From NCBI GenBank assembly GCA_012270795.1, contig JAAXHO010000159.1, positions 416 to 39,231 of the forward strand: a DNA stretch of 38,816 bases, read 5' to 3'. Numbering within the stretch: position 1 is the stretch's first letter; each line of letters starts with the position of its first letter. Under the pieces are notes generated by a model. It was not told the DNA's origin and did not search any database. It was given only the letters and a program-made list of their open reading frames with translations. Source of the DNA: Candidatus Poribacteria bacterium. GTDB lineage: Bacteria; Poribacteria; WGA-4E; WGA-3G. Positions 16,810-26,048 of the stretch are shown piece by piece. Position numbers and translations under genes: made by a program.

Positions 16810-18678
16810 ATGGCAACAAAAAACTATATTCCGACAGAAACTATTGACGAAATTCGAAGTAGAAATGATATTGCCGAAGTCATAGCCGAATGTGGTGTCC
16901 CTTTGACACAGGTCGGTTCGAACTACAAAGCACTCTGTCCGTTTCATCAAGAAAAAACACCCTCTTTTTCTGTGTCTGCAGAAAAACAGATATTCAACTG
17001 TTTTGGATGTAATACGGGTGGAAATGTCATCAGTTTCTTGCAAAAACATGAGGGCAAAACCTTCATAGAAGCAGTTGAATGGCTTGCGGAACGCGCGAAT
17101 ATACCGTTGCCAACAAGGGACCCTAAATCCACTGCACGCCAAAAACTAATCAATGACCTGAGCGAACTCAATAGGTTCGCCGTGAAATATTATCACGAAC
17201 TCCTGCGGACAGGACAGCATAGCCAGCACGCCAGAGAATATATCAAAAATCGCGGACTGCTTTCACAAACCGTCCAACGCTTTCAACTCGGTTATGCAAA
17301 GTCACAACGCAAGGAGTTAGTCAAGACTGCAACACATCAAGGATGGTCAATACAGCAATTAGTTGATGTAGGTTTAATTAAAAACGAAGAACACGGTCCA
17401 CAAGATCGTTTTTGGAACCGAATTCTATTTCCGATATATAATGAACGCGGTGTCCCTGTCGGTTTTGGCGGACGCTCCCTTTCTGATGCACATCAACCGA
17501 AATACCTGAATTCTCCCGGGACAATCCTATATAACAAAAGCAGAATCCTTTTCAATCTTGACAAAGCAAAACAATCTATTTCCAGAAAACAGAATGTACT
17601 GCTCGTAGAAGGTTATATGGATGTCCTAATGCTCCATCAACACGGGATTGACAACGTAGTTGCTTCGTCTGGTACATCTCTCAGTGAAGAACACGCAACA
17701 CTGCTGAAACGGTACACACCTGAAGTTGTGATCGTTTTTGATGGAGATGCTTCTGGCATCCAAGCTGCACAACGTGGATTGCATAGACTCATCGGGGAAG
17801 GACTACGCGTCCGTATCGCTTTAATACCAAAAGGGGACGATCCAGATTCTTTTGTCAAGAAAAACGGTGTTGATGCATTTGATGAACTGGTAAAGAAAGC
17901 AATAAATCTGGTTGAATTTCAGATCCAATCTGCAATACAACCAGACAACATCCGGCAACCTGATGTCAAAGCGAAAGTGATCAAAGATATTGCCGAAATA
18001 CTTGTGAATATCCAAGACCGCTTTGAACGAACTGAATATGTGAAATATACGGTTAAGGAGTTAGAAATAGACGAAGGGCTGCTCTGGAGAGAATTGCGCG
18101 ATTTAGGTTTGAAAGAAACCTCAGTATCTAATCAAGGATCAAAGCGAACAACACCGACAAGAAAGTTGTCAGCACGTGAAAAAATCGAATTTCAACTCAT
18201 ACAAACAATAATCCAATTCCCAGAACATCTTTCAACATTAAAAACACAATTTCATTACCAAGATATTACAAATCCGCATCTTGCAGGAATAGCAAAAATC
18301 CTTTGGGATGTGAGTGATACCGAAGATACTATTGATATGCAACATGTTCTTAACACGTGTGAAGACGACACACAAAAAAGTATTATTACCAACGCACTGA
18401 TTCGCACTAAAAACAATCCAAACCCCAGCGCAAGAATCGCTGGTTGTATAAGAGAACTGAAATGTTATATTGTCCGAGATATTGAACACCGTGTTCGATT
18501 AAACACACAGGCAGAAGAAGACGGTGATTTTGAAACCCTTAGACAACTTGTGGAACTATCAAATCAAAGACGTGCTTTTGCACAAAAAAAGCACACTGGT
18601 CAAAAACAAAACACACAGCAAACTGACGAAGTAACGGACACTTCCGAAAGTGCTGATAACATCAAAAAGGAGAGTTAA
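16810..18678 (+). CDS. dnaG: DNA primase
   Basis: A 622-residue primase that makes RNA primers for replication. The N-terminal CHC2 zinc finger has C43, H46, C64 and C67. The RNA-polymerase core contains FGGRSL, and the Toprim domain contains EGYMD (267-271) and DGDASG (D311, D313). The C-terminal helicase-binding region (about 450-600) is less conserved. Length is normal. The rpoD ribosome binding site AGGAG lies inside the last codons, so dnaG and rpoD are cotranscribed, the classic macromolecular-synthesis arrangement without rpsU. Confidence 0.97.
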   Translation: MATKNYIPTETIDEIRSRNDIAEVIAECGVPLTQVGSNYKALCPFHQEKTPSFSVSAEKQIFNCFGCNTGGNVISFLQKHEGKTFIEAVEWLAERANIPLPTRDPKSTARQKLINDLSELNRFAVKYYHELLRTGQHSQHAREYIKNRGLLSQTVQRFQLGYAKSQRKELVKTATHQGWSIQQLVDVGLIKNEEHGPQDRFWNRILFPIYNERGVPVGFGGRSLSDAHQPKYLNSPGTILYNKSRILFNLDKAKQSISRKQNVLLVEGYMDVLMLHQHGIDNVVASSGTSLSEEHATLLKRYTPEVVIVFDGDASGIQAAQRGLHRLIGEGLRVRIALIPKGDDPDSFVKKNGVDAFDELVKKAINLVEFQIQSAIQPDNIRQPDVKAKVIKDIAEILVNIQDRFERTEYVKYTVKELEIDEGLLWRELRDLGLKETSVSNQGSKRTTPTRKLSAREKIEFQLIQTIIQFPEHLSTLKTQFHYQDITNPHLAGIAKILWDVSDTEDTIDMQHVLNTCEDDTQKSIITNALIRTKNNPNPSARIAGCIRELKCYIVRDIEHRVRLNTQAEEDGDFETLRQLVELSNQRRAFAQKKHTGQKQNTQQTDEVTDTSESADNIKKES

Positions 18679-18681
18679 CTC

Positions 18682-20295
18682 GTGAACTTAAGTAACAGTA
18701 ATACACGCCCATTTGATATAAATGAAACAGATAATATAGATCAGAACGAATTTGACGATATCCTTGATTTGCCACCTGGAGAAATCAGTGAACGGGAAGA
18801 CATATTAAAGACATATCTGCGCGAAATGGGAAAAATACAGTTACTTGACAAGGATGAAGAAATTGAACTTGCTCAGCAGATTGAGATGGGACTACGTCAA
18901 GAACAAGAGGCAACTTTTACTACCAGATTAGCTGTCGCAGAAGTCCGTAAACTGCTATATAAAATTATCATCGCTAAAAAACGGGCATCCGATATTATTG
19001 ATATGGTGATTTCCAGCAACTCAACCCGAGATAAAGAACGTAAACTACGTGACAAAGTTGAAAAAGCAATGCAAGTCATCGAAAAATTAGAATTAGAATA
19101 TCTTGCTGCTATGAAGAAGGCCGCAAACAACGGGACATTGGTGGAAATTGACACTGTCGGTAATCACGCAAATTTTGTCAAACTACTCGGACAACTCAAA
19201 ATTGACCATGAAGAAATTAGTAAAATCTCTGGACAAGTTAAGGACGTTGAACGTGAAATTAGTTATAGGGAGCAAGAAATCTTGCGTCTTCAAAAGACAC
19301 ATAAAATACCCGATGAATGGTTCAACGGAAGACTTGATCCCAAAAAACATAAATTCAAGAATGTTGCTGCGAAAGAGGCATATATTACAATCGTCCGTTA
19401 CCAACGCGAGATTAAACATTATATCAACGTTATCGGTATCTCACGGGACAAACTCCAAGCAGTTACCAAACAGATTTGTATCGGTGAAGCGAATGCAGAA
19501 GATGCCAAGCATACAATCGTAAAAGCAAATCTCAGGTTAGTCGTTAGCATCGCGAAGAAATATCGTAACCAAGCTCCAGGACTGGAATTCATTGATTTGA
19601 TATCGGAGGGGAACATTGGGTTAATGCGAGCTGTCGACAAGTTCGATTATCAACGCGGGTTCAAGTTTAGCACTTATGCAACTTGGTGGATACGCCAAAG
19701 TATCACCCGGGCTATAGCTGACCAAGGACGCACTATCCGAATACCTGTCCACATGCATGAAAGAATTAACAAACTCAGGCGAACCGAACGATCGCTACTC
19801 CAAGAATTAGGACGAAAACCTACACCGGAAGAGATCGCAAAAGATATGAACATTCCCGCCGATAAAGTTCGGGAAGTGTTGCGGAGTATACCAGAAACCG
19901 TTTCCTTAGAAACACCTATCGGAGATGACGACGATGATAGCCAATTGGGCGATTTTATTGAAGATACAACCGTCCTATCCCCCGCAACTGAAGCTGAACT
20001 AAGCATCCTCAAAGAACGCATCCAAGAAGCACTGACAGACCTGTCTGAACGGGAACGCGAAGTCATTATACTTCGCTTCGGTATTGAAGATGATGCTGTG
20101 AACCCGCTCCTTTCTGAAACAACACGCAAAAGAATCTCCGCATTGTGTATTACCACAGGTTATCCAAAAACGCTTGAAGAGGTCGGTGTCGTCTTTAATG
20201 TCACCCGTGAACGTATTCGCCAAATTGAAGCAAAAGCCCTCCGTAAACTCCGCCATCCGATCCGAAGCCATCGCCTGCGCGGTTTCATAGAGTAA
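18682..20295 (+). CDS. rpoD: Primary sigma factor RpoD with an insertion in region 4
   Basis: A 537-residue housekeeping sigma-70. The start is GTG, nine bases after GGAG. Region 1.2 is [17 protein letters not shown] variable helical segment (about 75-255) follows, then region 2 ([33 protein letters not shown]), region 3 ([15 protein letters not shown]) and region 4 ([20 protein letters not shown]). Region 1.1 is very short. The usual junction [16 protein letters not shown] is split by 22 extra residues (471-492, [20 protein letters not shown] then TT), encoded at 20092-20157, just before the -35-binding helix-turn-helix. The frame stays open and both flanks match the family, so the protein is probably functional. 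The consensus promoters seen here imply normal -35/-10 recognition. Confidence 0.96.
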   Translation: MNLSNSNTRPFDINETDNIDQNEFDDILDLPPGEISEREDILKTYLREMGKIQLLDKDEEIELAQQIEMGLRQEQEATFTTRLAVAEVRKLLYKIIIAKKRASDIIDMVISSNSTRDKERKLRDKVEKAMQVIEKLELEYLAAMKKAANNGTLVEIDTVGNHANFVKLLGQLKIDHEEISKISGQVKDVEREISYREQEILRLQKTHKIPDEWFNGRLDPKKHKFKNVAAKEAYITIVRYQREIKHYINVIGISRDKLQAVTKQICIGEANAEDAKHTIVKANLRLVVSIAKKYRNQAPGLEFIDLISEGNIGLMRAVDKFDYQRGFKFSTYATWWIRQSITRAIADQGRTIRIPVHMHERINKLRRTERSLLQELGRKPTPEEIAKDMNIPADKVREVLRSIPETVSLETPIGDDDDDSQLGDFIEDTTVLSPATEAELSILKERIQEALTDLSEREREVIILRFGIEDDAVNPLLSETTRKRISALCITTGYPKTLEEVGVVFNVTRERIRQIEAKALRKLRHPIRSHRLRGFIE

Positions 20296-20347
20296 AAACC
20301 ATTACACAAGAATAGATAACAGTTTTCAGAAATTCACACCATAATTT

Positions 20348-20376
20348 TTGACAAATTTACATTTTAATGCCATAAT
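20348..20376 (+). promoter_or_regulatory. Sigma-70 promoter for the second PhyH gene
   Basis: TTGACA at 20348-20353, 17 bases of spacer, and CATAAT at 20371-20376 (one mismatch from consensus). It lies 57 bases before the start codon, which has AGGAAGG upstream. Confidence 0.65.
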
Positions 20377-20433
20377 TCCCACACCTTAATCTACCAGAAA
20401 TAACCCCGCACACACAGAAAGGAAGGTTGAACT

Positions 20434-21588
20434 ATGGACACAAATAAATCAGTCAAAACAGAAACTTACCGCGCAACCACATTCGCTGATTTCAATCCAG
20501 AACACACAGCCCCCGGTGTAACACCAGAACGTTTAGCACACTTGAAAGAACACGGCTTTGTCATCATCAACGACTTTGTTGGCAATCCATGGATACCAGA
20601 ATTACGTGAAGCAGGTAGACGTGTTACAGAAGCATGTGCACCGGAAAATAAGTACGATGTAATTGACTGCTCAAAAGGGTATGTCCACCGAACAGGACAA
20701 GACCAACCGTGGGCAATTCGCGGAATCATTCATCCCGCTTTCGGTGAATCCTGTTTCGCTGAATTCCACGGTTCAACTGAATTCTTAGATTTCGTCGCAT
20801 CCTGGTGTCACGGACTTCAACCGGAAGACCTAACATTCAGCGGCATGCTGCTGTGGGCAAATCCACGAACCCATGAAAACAAACTCGGATGGCACAGAGA
20901 CGTGACATGGTGGGGGACAGGGAAAAGCTACTTTGCACAACGCGAAGTCCGTGGCGATGGCCCTGAAGCTTACTCTGAAGAGGTTGAAAGGAAAATTTGG
21001 CAGGAAATCCAAGAAAGGAACGCTAAGAACATAGAAAAACGGAACGGTGTAAGTATGTTCTTAGCACTCGTTGACGATGAATGCCATGAACTCATCCCCG
21101 GCAGCCATGACAGATGGCGTACACCTTATGAACACGATGTACTACTACCAAAAGCAATGAAAGATCAAGGTGTACCTCATACACCAAGCTGGAATGGGAC
21201 AGCCCCCTTACCCGGACAGGTCGCAATACGCCTAAAAGCAGGTGAAGCACTTATACGAAACGGCGCAACAATCCACACTGGACATACTGTACCTGAACGC
21301 GAACGCAACACACTCTCAATCGGTTGGTCAAAATGGGGAGGCGAATTCACTGGAGAACCGTCAGTCACAGATGTCCGACACGCATGGCAACTGGATCCTG
21401 CCGTAAGAGAAGCACTACCCCACGAATGGATGAAAACTGCTTGGGACCGCTGGAACGCAACCCAAAAACTTGGAGATACCCTTGAAGATCGCTACGTTGG
21501 ATTCGATATCAGGCACATCAAATCTGGGATGGTCCTCGGATGGCGCGGGGAGTTAGAACAGAAAGCCGCAGCAGGTGAAGAAATCTAA
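20434..21588 (+). CDS. PhyH-like Fe(II)/2-oxoglutarate dioxygenase, long form
   Basis: A 384-residue oxygenase of the phytanoyl-CoA dioxygenase superfamily. The metal ligands H154 and D156 lie in LGWHRDVTWW. The distal ligand is H281 or H284 in ATIHTGHTVPE, with R289/R291 after it for 2-oxoglutarate. It is over 120 residues longer than the PhyH protein at 314-1087, with an insertion between the metal motifs (about 165-205) and a C-terminal helical tail, so the two are not recent duplicates. A near-consensus promoter lies upstream. The stop overlaps the end of the convergent glycosyltransferase gene by four bases. The substrate is unknown. Confidence 0.88.
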   Translation: MDTNKSVKTETYRATTFADFNPEHTAPGVTPERLAHLKEHGFVIINDFVGNPWIPELREAGRRVTEACAPENKYDVIDCSKGYVHRTGQDQPWAIRGIIHPAFGESCFAEFHGSTEFLDFVASWCHGLQPEDLTFSGMLLWANPRTHENKLGWHRDVTWWGTGKSYFAQREVRGDGPEAYSEEVERKIWQEIQERNAKNIEKRNGVSMFLALVDDECHELIPGSHDRWRTPYEHDVLLPKAMKDQGVPHTPSWNGTAPLPGQVAIRLKAGEALIRNGATIHTGHTVPERERNTLSIGWSKWGGEFTGEPSVTDVRHAWQLDPAVREALPHEWMKTAWDRWNATQKLGDTLEDRYVGFDIRHIKSGMVLGWRGELEQKAAAGEEI

Positions 21589-22775
21589 TGCATCACTGAT
21601 TCATAAACACCAAGCAGCTGCTTCCCGATGTTACGCCAATCGTAATCCTGTTCAACGCGCGCACGACCACGCAGCCCTATTTTTTGACGTAACGAGGTGT
21701 CTGTTAACAGGCGGATGACCGAATCAGCAAACGCTTTCGGTTCATCCGCAATAAGTATCTCTTCGCGGTCTCGTAGTGCCAACCCCTCTGCGCCAATAGT
21801 AGTGGACACAACCGCTTTCCCCATTGCCAATGCCTCAAGTATTTTTAGGCGCGTCCCACTGCCGATACGTAAAGGCACAACAAAAACTGTCGCTTCAGCA
21901 AAATACGGTTTGATCTCTGGTACACGTCCTGTGACCACAACACCTGCCCGTTCCGCTAACCTTTGTACCCGTGCCGAAGGATTACCACCCACAATGGAGA
22001 ACTTGACATCCGGAACACTGCCCTGAATTAACGGCAACACGTCCTCAGCAAAGAACGAAACTGCATCTTCATTCGGATACCAATCCATACTACCGATATA
22101 GATGAGATGCGCGGAGGCTCCAGGTGCTAAATCAGGAGAGAAATGCGAAACATCCACACCGTTCGGTACGACCTTCACAGCACCATCTGCACAATATTTC
22201 TGAAAAACCGAAGCATCAATATCAGATGTGCATGTAACCGCATCAAATTTCGGGCTTATCACACGCTCATAACGTTGAAATGCATGTTTCTGTGTCCAAT
22301 ACGCGAACTTGTAGAATAGATTCGTCGTTTCCCCCTGTAGGCGTTCCCAGATCGCAGAGTCAACATTCTGCAATGAAAGCACACTCGGAAGGTCGGTTTC
22401 TTTATGAAACTGTGCAGTGTGAAACATCTCATAGTGAACAACGTCATAAGTTTCAGATGACAACAATTCTTTGAATTTCTGCCTATATGCACCCACATTG
22501 TAACGGGCAACGGTGATAGGTTGTCTTTGGAAAAATGCAGAGAGGAGTGTGCTAAGGGAAACGCGGGGTAACTTAGTCGAATTAGGCACAAGGTGAACCT
22601 CAATACCTAATTCCTGGAGATGTGAGATACTATCCGCGTCTGTCGGTTGTGTCTCCAAAGCGAGCAGTGAGACATCGTTTTTCTCTGCAATCTGTTTCAA
22701 GAGGTTATAAACGCGAATACGTCCACCGTCTGTGAGGGGATAAGGGACGGTAGGCGAGAGGAAAAGTATCTTCAT
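21585..22775 (-). CDS. Glycosyltransferase, GT4 family (GT-B fold)
   Basis: A 396-residue enzyme with an N-terminal MKILFLSPTVPYPLTDGGR segment typical of GT-B acceptor domains, a central VPNGVDVSHFSP motif, a YIGSMDWYPNEDAV donor-domain start, and the nucleotide-sugar motif GSGTRLKILEALAMGKAVV with the conserved glutamates. GT4 enzymes transfer a sugar from a nucleotide donor with retention, usually for cell-surface glycans. The opening resembles transferases often found with exopolysaccharide or PEP-CTERM loci, but no such cluster is present. It lies 42 bases after the membrane-protein gene upstream; no clear ribosome binding site. Confidence 0.9.
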   Translation of the reverse strand: MKILFLSPTVPYPLTDGGRIRVYNLLKQIAEKNDVSLLALETQPTDADSISHLQELGIEVHLVPNSTKLPRVSLSTLLSAFFQRQPITVARYNVGAYRQKFKELLSSETYDVVHYEMFHTAQFHKETDLPSVLSLQNVDSAIWERLQGETTNLFYKFAYWTQKHAFQRYERVISPKFDAVTCTSDIDASVFQKYCADGAVKVVPNGVDVSHFSPDLAPGASAHLIYIGSMDWYPNEDAVSFFAEDVLPLIQGSVPDVKFSIVGGNPSARVQRLAERAGVVVTGRVPEIKPYFAEATVFVVPLRIGSGTRLKILEALAMGKAVVSTTIGAEGLALRDREEILIADEPKAFADSVIRLLTDTSLRQKIGLRGRARVEQDYDWRNIGKQLLGVYESVMH

Positions 22776-22817
22776 GTTTGGGGAAAAATTATTGCTAATA
22801 AAAAACTAACGGGATTA

Positions 22818-23873
22818 TCACTTCCCTGTCAACCCATCAAAAAACGAAACCAACTTCTCTTTAAGTTGCTGACGTGAACTGAGAGAATGTTGGGGCGGGG
22901 TGAAAATAGTACCCCGTTCTCGCTGTACCCATCCTGTCAAACTCCCACTCGCACGGATAAGAATCCATTTGCTTTCAAGATCAAGAAAAACCTTCAATAT
23001 ACCATTCTTATTTCGGATGCTGTATTTTTGCGTGCCGTCTACCACTTGCCAACTGACATCCGCCTCTATTGTACTGAGTTTCGCATTCCGTGATAACGGT
23101 ATCTCCAGCTTCGCGAAACCTTGTCTGATTTCTTCAGAAAAGTTCCCTTCCTTCAAGGCACTCATAGAGGTTAAATCCACACTAAAAAGAGACATCACAA
23201 CAGGATACTTAGATTGTTGAAATACATCCAGTTTTTTGGTGCCTTTTCGAATTTCATAAGTCTGTTGTGTTTTGTTGTCAGTAATCAGCCACGATTTACC
23301 AATCTTTTCAATTGTAGATTTTGAATCCGTTGAAAGTGTAATGCGTTTATTGTTAAATGCCTCCCGTAAATCCGGAAGATAGATATCAAGACTATTACCA
23401 GCCTTCTCAACCCTATAAGCAGCCCCAGTACTATCAGCAAGAACCCAATCCTGACCACTTATTAACACATCCAACTTATGTGCACCTGAACTAAAACTCA
23501 CATTTACTTCCGCATCAGCAAACATTTGCTGCCAGCTATACTTGGTTTTTAATTCTTCGTCTAATAATTCGGCACCATATCGGGAACGCATACCCAACAC
23601 AACGCTGAACAATAATTCGCCTGAAAGCACGCCATAGTTCAAGTTGCTAATATACTTTTGGTCTATGCTGAATAGATAAACATTTTTGGTATAAAACCTC
23701 GGTTTTGAGTTGACCGTTGGTCTGCCCCGCCCTGATGTACGCGAATGCACTTGCAGCTTCGGCGATTCTGCCTCTGGAATAGTGGGTGCTTGTAAAATAT
23801 AAACACAAAAGCAGACACCGATAAATACAATAATGAGAAAAACTAAGCCAATGCTTTTAAATACTGATTTCAT
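22818..23873 (-). CDS. Membrane-anchored protein with three internal repeats and an SH3-like end
   Basis: 351 residues, not recognised by name. Residues 7-29 form one transmembrane helix after a short basic start, so most of the protein is probably periplasmic. Three related segments occur: DWVLADSTGAAYRVEKAG (about 141-158), SWLITDNKTQQTYEIRKG (about 193-210) and SWQVVDGTQKYSIRNKNG (about 273-290), each followed by a hydrophobic LDV/LDI/LKV strand. The C-terminal WILIRASGSLTGWVQRE matches the pattern of a bacterial SH3 (SH3b) domain, which often binds peptidoglycan. Likely cotranscribed with the glycosyltransferase, suggesting a cell-surface role. Confidence 0.65.
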   Translation of the reverse strand: MKSVFKSIGLVFLIIVFIGVCFCVYILQAPTIPEAESPKLQVHSRTSGRGRPTVNSKPRFYTKNVYLFSIDQKYISNLNYGVLSGELLFSVVLGMRSRYGAELLDEELKTKYSWQQMFADAEVNVSFSSGAHKLDVLISGQDWVLADSTGAAYRVEKAGNSLDIYLPDLREAFNNKRITLSTDSKSTIEKIGKSWLITDNKTQQTYEIRKGTKKLDVFQQSKYPVVMSLFSVDLTSMSALKEGNFSEEIRQGFAKLEIPLSRNAKLSTIEADVSWQVVDGTQKYSIRNKNGILKVFLDLESKWILIRASGSLTGWVQRERGTIFTPPQHSLSSRQQLKEKLVSFFDGLTGK

Positions 23874-24046
23874 AACAATTTTTGGGAATGAAAAAACATT
23901 TCTAATTTTAAAACAATCTCTATTGTTTAATTATAATATTAAATCACAGGTATATGCAAGGAATATTAATTAACAGGGAACCAGGGTTATTTAGTAAAAT
24001 GTTGTGTGTCGTTCCGCTTTGCCAAACCTACGAATATCCTTTGGCT

Positions 24047-24107
24047 GTAGCACATTCATCCTTGATTGTGCTTGTATTTGTAGCACAATCAAGGATGAAT
24101 GTGCTAC
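24047..24107. repeat. Perfect 26-base hairpin repeat
   Basis: GTAGCACATTCATCCTTGAT plus six bases at 24047-24072 is exactly repeated in reverse complement at 24082-24107, around a 9-base loop. Long perfect arms imply a recent or maintained palindromic element. It lies between genes and could also form a strong transcript hairpin. Confidence 0.85.
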
Positions 24108-24458
24108 CCCTCCCATCAATCTCCAACAAATAGTTCTGTTATTAGAATGGGTTTGATCTGTCTGTAGCATAATCTAACAGAATGTGCTAACAGATTCAGG
24201 GTGCGTTTGGAATCTATTTCACTAACCTAAATGTATCAGATCTGTGCGTTTGCCGTTGCTCAGACCCTTCGTTTCCAGTTTCGGTTTGTGTTCTTGGAAT
24301 TGAAAACCTTACCAAGTTCGAAAATCCCTGATATTTATTTCAAACCGAATGTTGTTTTATCTTACTGTATGTCACCAATTATAATGTTGGTTTCCAAAAA
24401 TGTCAACCTAAAATTATATCAGAATCGCGAATTTCGCGAAGGACGCGGATTTGGGGTT

Positions 24459-24641
24459 CGGAATGCGCGGAGTACACGAAAGACACGGGGTGTGTACGGA
24501 ATCACGGAATGCACTGAAAACGCGGAAGACGCGGAAAAGACCGCATCATCATGCTTCTTTGCTAAGAATAAACTTTATCCTAATAAAGACGGGTTATCGC
24601 CCCACTCTTCTCCGCGTATTCCGTTTACTCCGCGCATTCCG
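24459..24641. repeat. GC-rich inverted repeat with CGGAATGCGCGGAGTA arms
   Basis: 24459-24478 (CGGAATGCGCGGAGTACACG) pairs with the reverse complement of 24622-24641 at 19 of 20 positions. Additional short ACGCGGAA- and ATCACGGAAT-type motifs fill the left half in loose tandem. This style of degenerate ACGCGGA/ACACGGA repeat occurs in intergenic DNA of several phyla (from memory). No coding capacity. Confidence 0.7.
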
Positions 24642-24866
24642 CGATTCCGAAAACCCTGAAATCACAAATGTCATCAAACCCCGCAATTCAAAACAAAAAA
24701 ACACAAAATCCTCCAAACAACAATAGAATCCCAATAAATTATACATGATATCTATTGTTCGCAAAACAGAAAACACAACAAACACACACCCCCATAAGGT
24801 ATAATATTACTCATACACTTATATGAAATCCAAACTTTTACCCTTATACAAACAAGGAGCACAAAA

Positions 24867-25685
24867 ATGACCGACGGACAAATCAAAGAACACATTAGCA
24901 AAGTTCACGCACGAAACCACAATTGGGAAATCAATAAAGGCGCATTCAAATACGGACAACAACTCTGGGAAGCCACACTCCAATGTATAGAAAACAGAGA
25001 TACCAATGACGACGAAACCAACGCAAATCAAACATTTCACATACTCTCCGCAACAGGAAGTCTCTCAAAATGTCTTACAGACAATTTCAGAAAAATTGTC
25101 ATATCCTATCACGCACGCGGACTCACAACCACTCAAGCCATAGACCAGATTTTATACGACGAAGATCTAAGATACGATACCCCCTTTCACGTCTTCAAAT
25201 TCGCAAACGTCTGCGGATACGACAATATAAAAAAATTCTTACTACAACGAATCAGCTACCTAAAACCGACAGACCCACGATGGCCACACAAAAAATTCGG
25301 GGAATACTGGAAAAAAGAAAGACAAGAATACTTAGAGGCAATTGAGGACATGCCCTTCTCAAACACAAAAGAACAAATCGCTTCACTATACGAACACTAC
25401 ACAGCACTCAACACCCACTTAAATAGTGCAAAGGAAGCCATTGACATAGAGAGACTCCACAGATGCAAATTACAAACCATCGCTGCAATAAATATACTCA
25501 CACGTACAACAGAAGTAGAAATTCACCATCAAGCTGTTTTCCAAAAAAACATCCCAAAAATCCTACTTGAAGCAATATCTGGCACACCCGTAGAAAACCA
25601 ATTACACACCCAAATTCAAAAGCAACTGACAAGTCCAAATCAACAACAAAAATTAACAACAAAAAACGATGAAAAAGCCATTTAG
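24867..25685 (+). CDS. Hypothetical protein, unrecognised
   Basis: 272 residues with AGGAGC nine bases before the ATG, so likely translated. No family recognised. It is hydrophilic and mostly helical, without signal or membrane segments. It has a DPRWPHKKFGEYWKKERQEY patch (about 155-174) and a Gln/Asn/Lys-rich tail. The first 80 residues carry HISKVHARNHNW and a Gly-Leu-Thr-Thr-Thr helix start. The coding strand is extremely A/C-rich, continuing the bias of the flanking non-coding DNA, and repeats lie on both sides. This suggests acquired or selfish DNA, but no integrase, transposase or phage gene is present. The stop codon sits in the left arm of an inverted repeat. Confidence 0.6.
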   Translation: MTDGQIKEHISKVHARNHNWEINKGAFKYGQQLWEATLQCIENRDTNDDETNANQTFHILSATGSLSKCLTDNFRKIVISYHARGLTTTQAIDQILYDEDLRYDTPFHVFKFANVCGYDNIKKFLLQRISYLKPTDPRWPHKKFGEYWKKERQEYLEAIEDMPFSNTKEQIASLYEHYTALNTHLNSAKEAIDIERLHRCKLQTIAAINILTRTTEVEIHHQAVFQKNIPKILLEAISGTPVENQLHTQIQKQLTSPNQQQKLTTKNDEKAI

Positions 25686-25792
25686 TTGTTTTTTTAAATT
25701 TCGCAAATTCGTAAAACTCCCATAAACCCATACCAAGACAAGCTCGAGAACACTTGTAAAAAAAATGCAAAAACCCCAAAAAAACAACTAAA
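25681..25792. repeat. 15-base inverted repeat bracketing the end of the orphan gene
   Basis: TTTAGTTGTTTTTTT at 25681-25695 is the exact reverse complement of 25778-25792. The left arm contains the stop codon of the orphan gene. The arms are low-complexity, so they could be the ends of a small element or a weak bidirectional terminator. Confidence 0.5.
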
Positions 25793-25820
25793 ATTTTTCA
25801 CGAGCGGACAGTTTCGCGAC

Positions 25821-25949
25821 AGAGGCATTCAATTTTCGGATTTCGTTGTTGTTGGAGAGGTTTCTAACCCCGATTGGAGATACAAAGCAGCAGAAATCGG
25901 GGTTAGAAACCCCTCCAACAATGATGTCGGGTGACAATTGAATACCTCT
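25821..25949. mobile_element. MITE-like element sharing the core of the mutS2-upstream MITE
   Basis: The inner inverted repeat 25849-25874 against 25896-25921 (25 of 26 matching) has the same core, TTGTTGGAGGGGTTTCTAAC, as 14117-14192. The outer ends differ: AGAGGCATTCAATTTT at 25821-25836 pairs imperfectly (14 of 16) with 25934-25949 and is unrelated to the ends of the other copy. No coding capacity. It lies about 100 bases upstream of the aminotransferase start. Confidence 0.7.
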
Positions 25950-26048
25950 GAGTTTCACGAACACCGCTATTGTGTTGAACAGAATATTTATGGTAAAATA
26001 TCTTGTGAATTGCGAAAATGCTTGTCCAAAAAAATAGGACTTACTGAC

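Larger units (their letters stand above)
23874..24866. other. Repeat-rich region of about 1 kb without a gene
   Basis: No supported gene. It contains the hairpin at 24047-24107, a smaller TAGCA/TGCTA inverted repeat at about 24165-24189 that looks like a degraded relative, the GC-rich inverted repeat at 24459-24641, and from about 24650 a strongly A/C-biased strand. The open frames here run through repeats and lack ribosome binding sites. Confidence 0.6.

Noticed and set aside
24047-24641. CRISPR array
   Set aside because: The repeats here are inverted rather than regularly spaced direct repeats, and no cas gene is present.
24231-24659. 142-codon open frame on the plus strand
   Set aside because: It runs through the GC-rich inverted repeat, has no ribosome binding site and its second half is repeat translation (RIPFTPRIPRF).
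25938-26048. Upstream extension of the aminotransferase frame
   Set aside because: It begins in the arm of a MITE-like repeat and does not resemble the family; the ATG at 26049 has a ribosome binding site.
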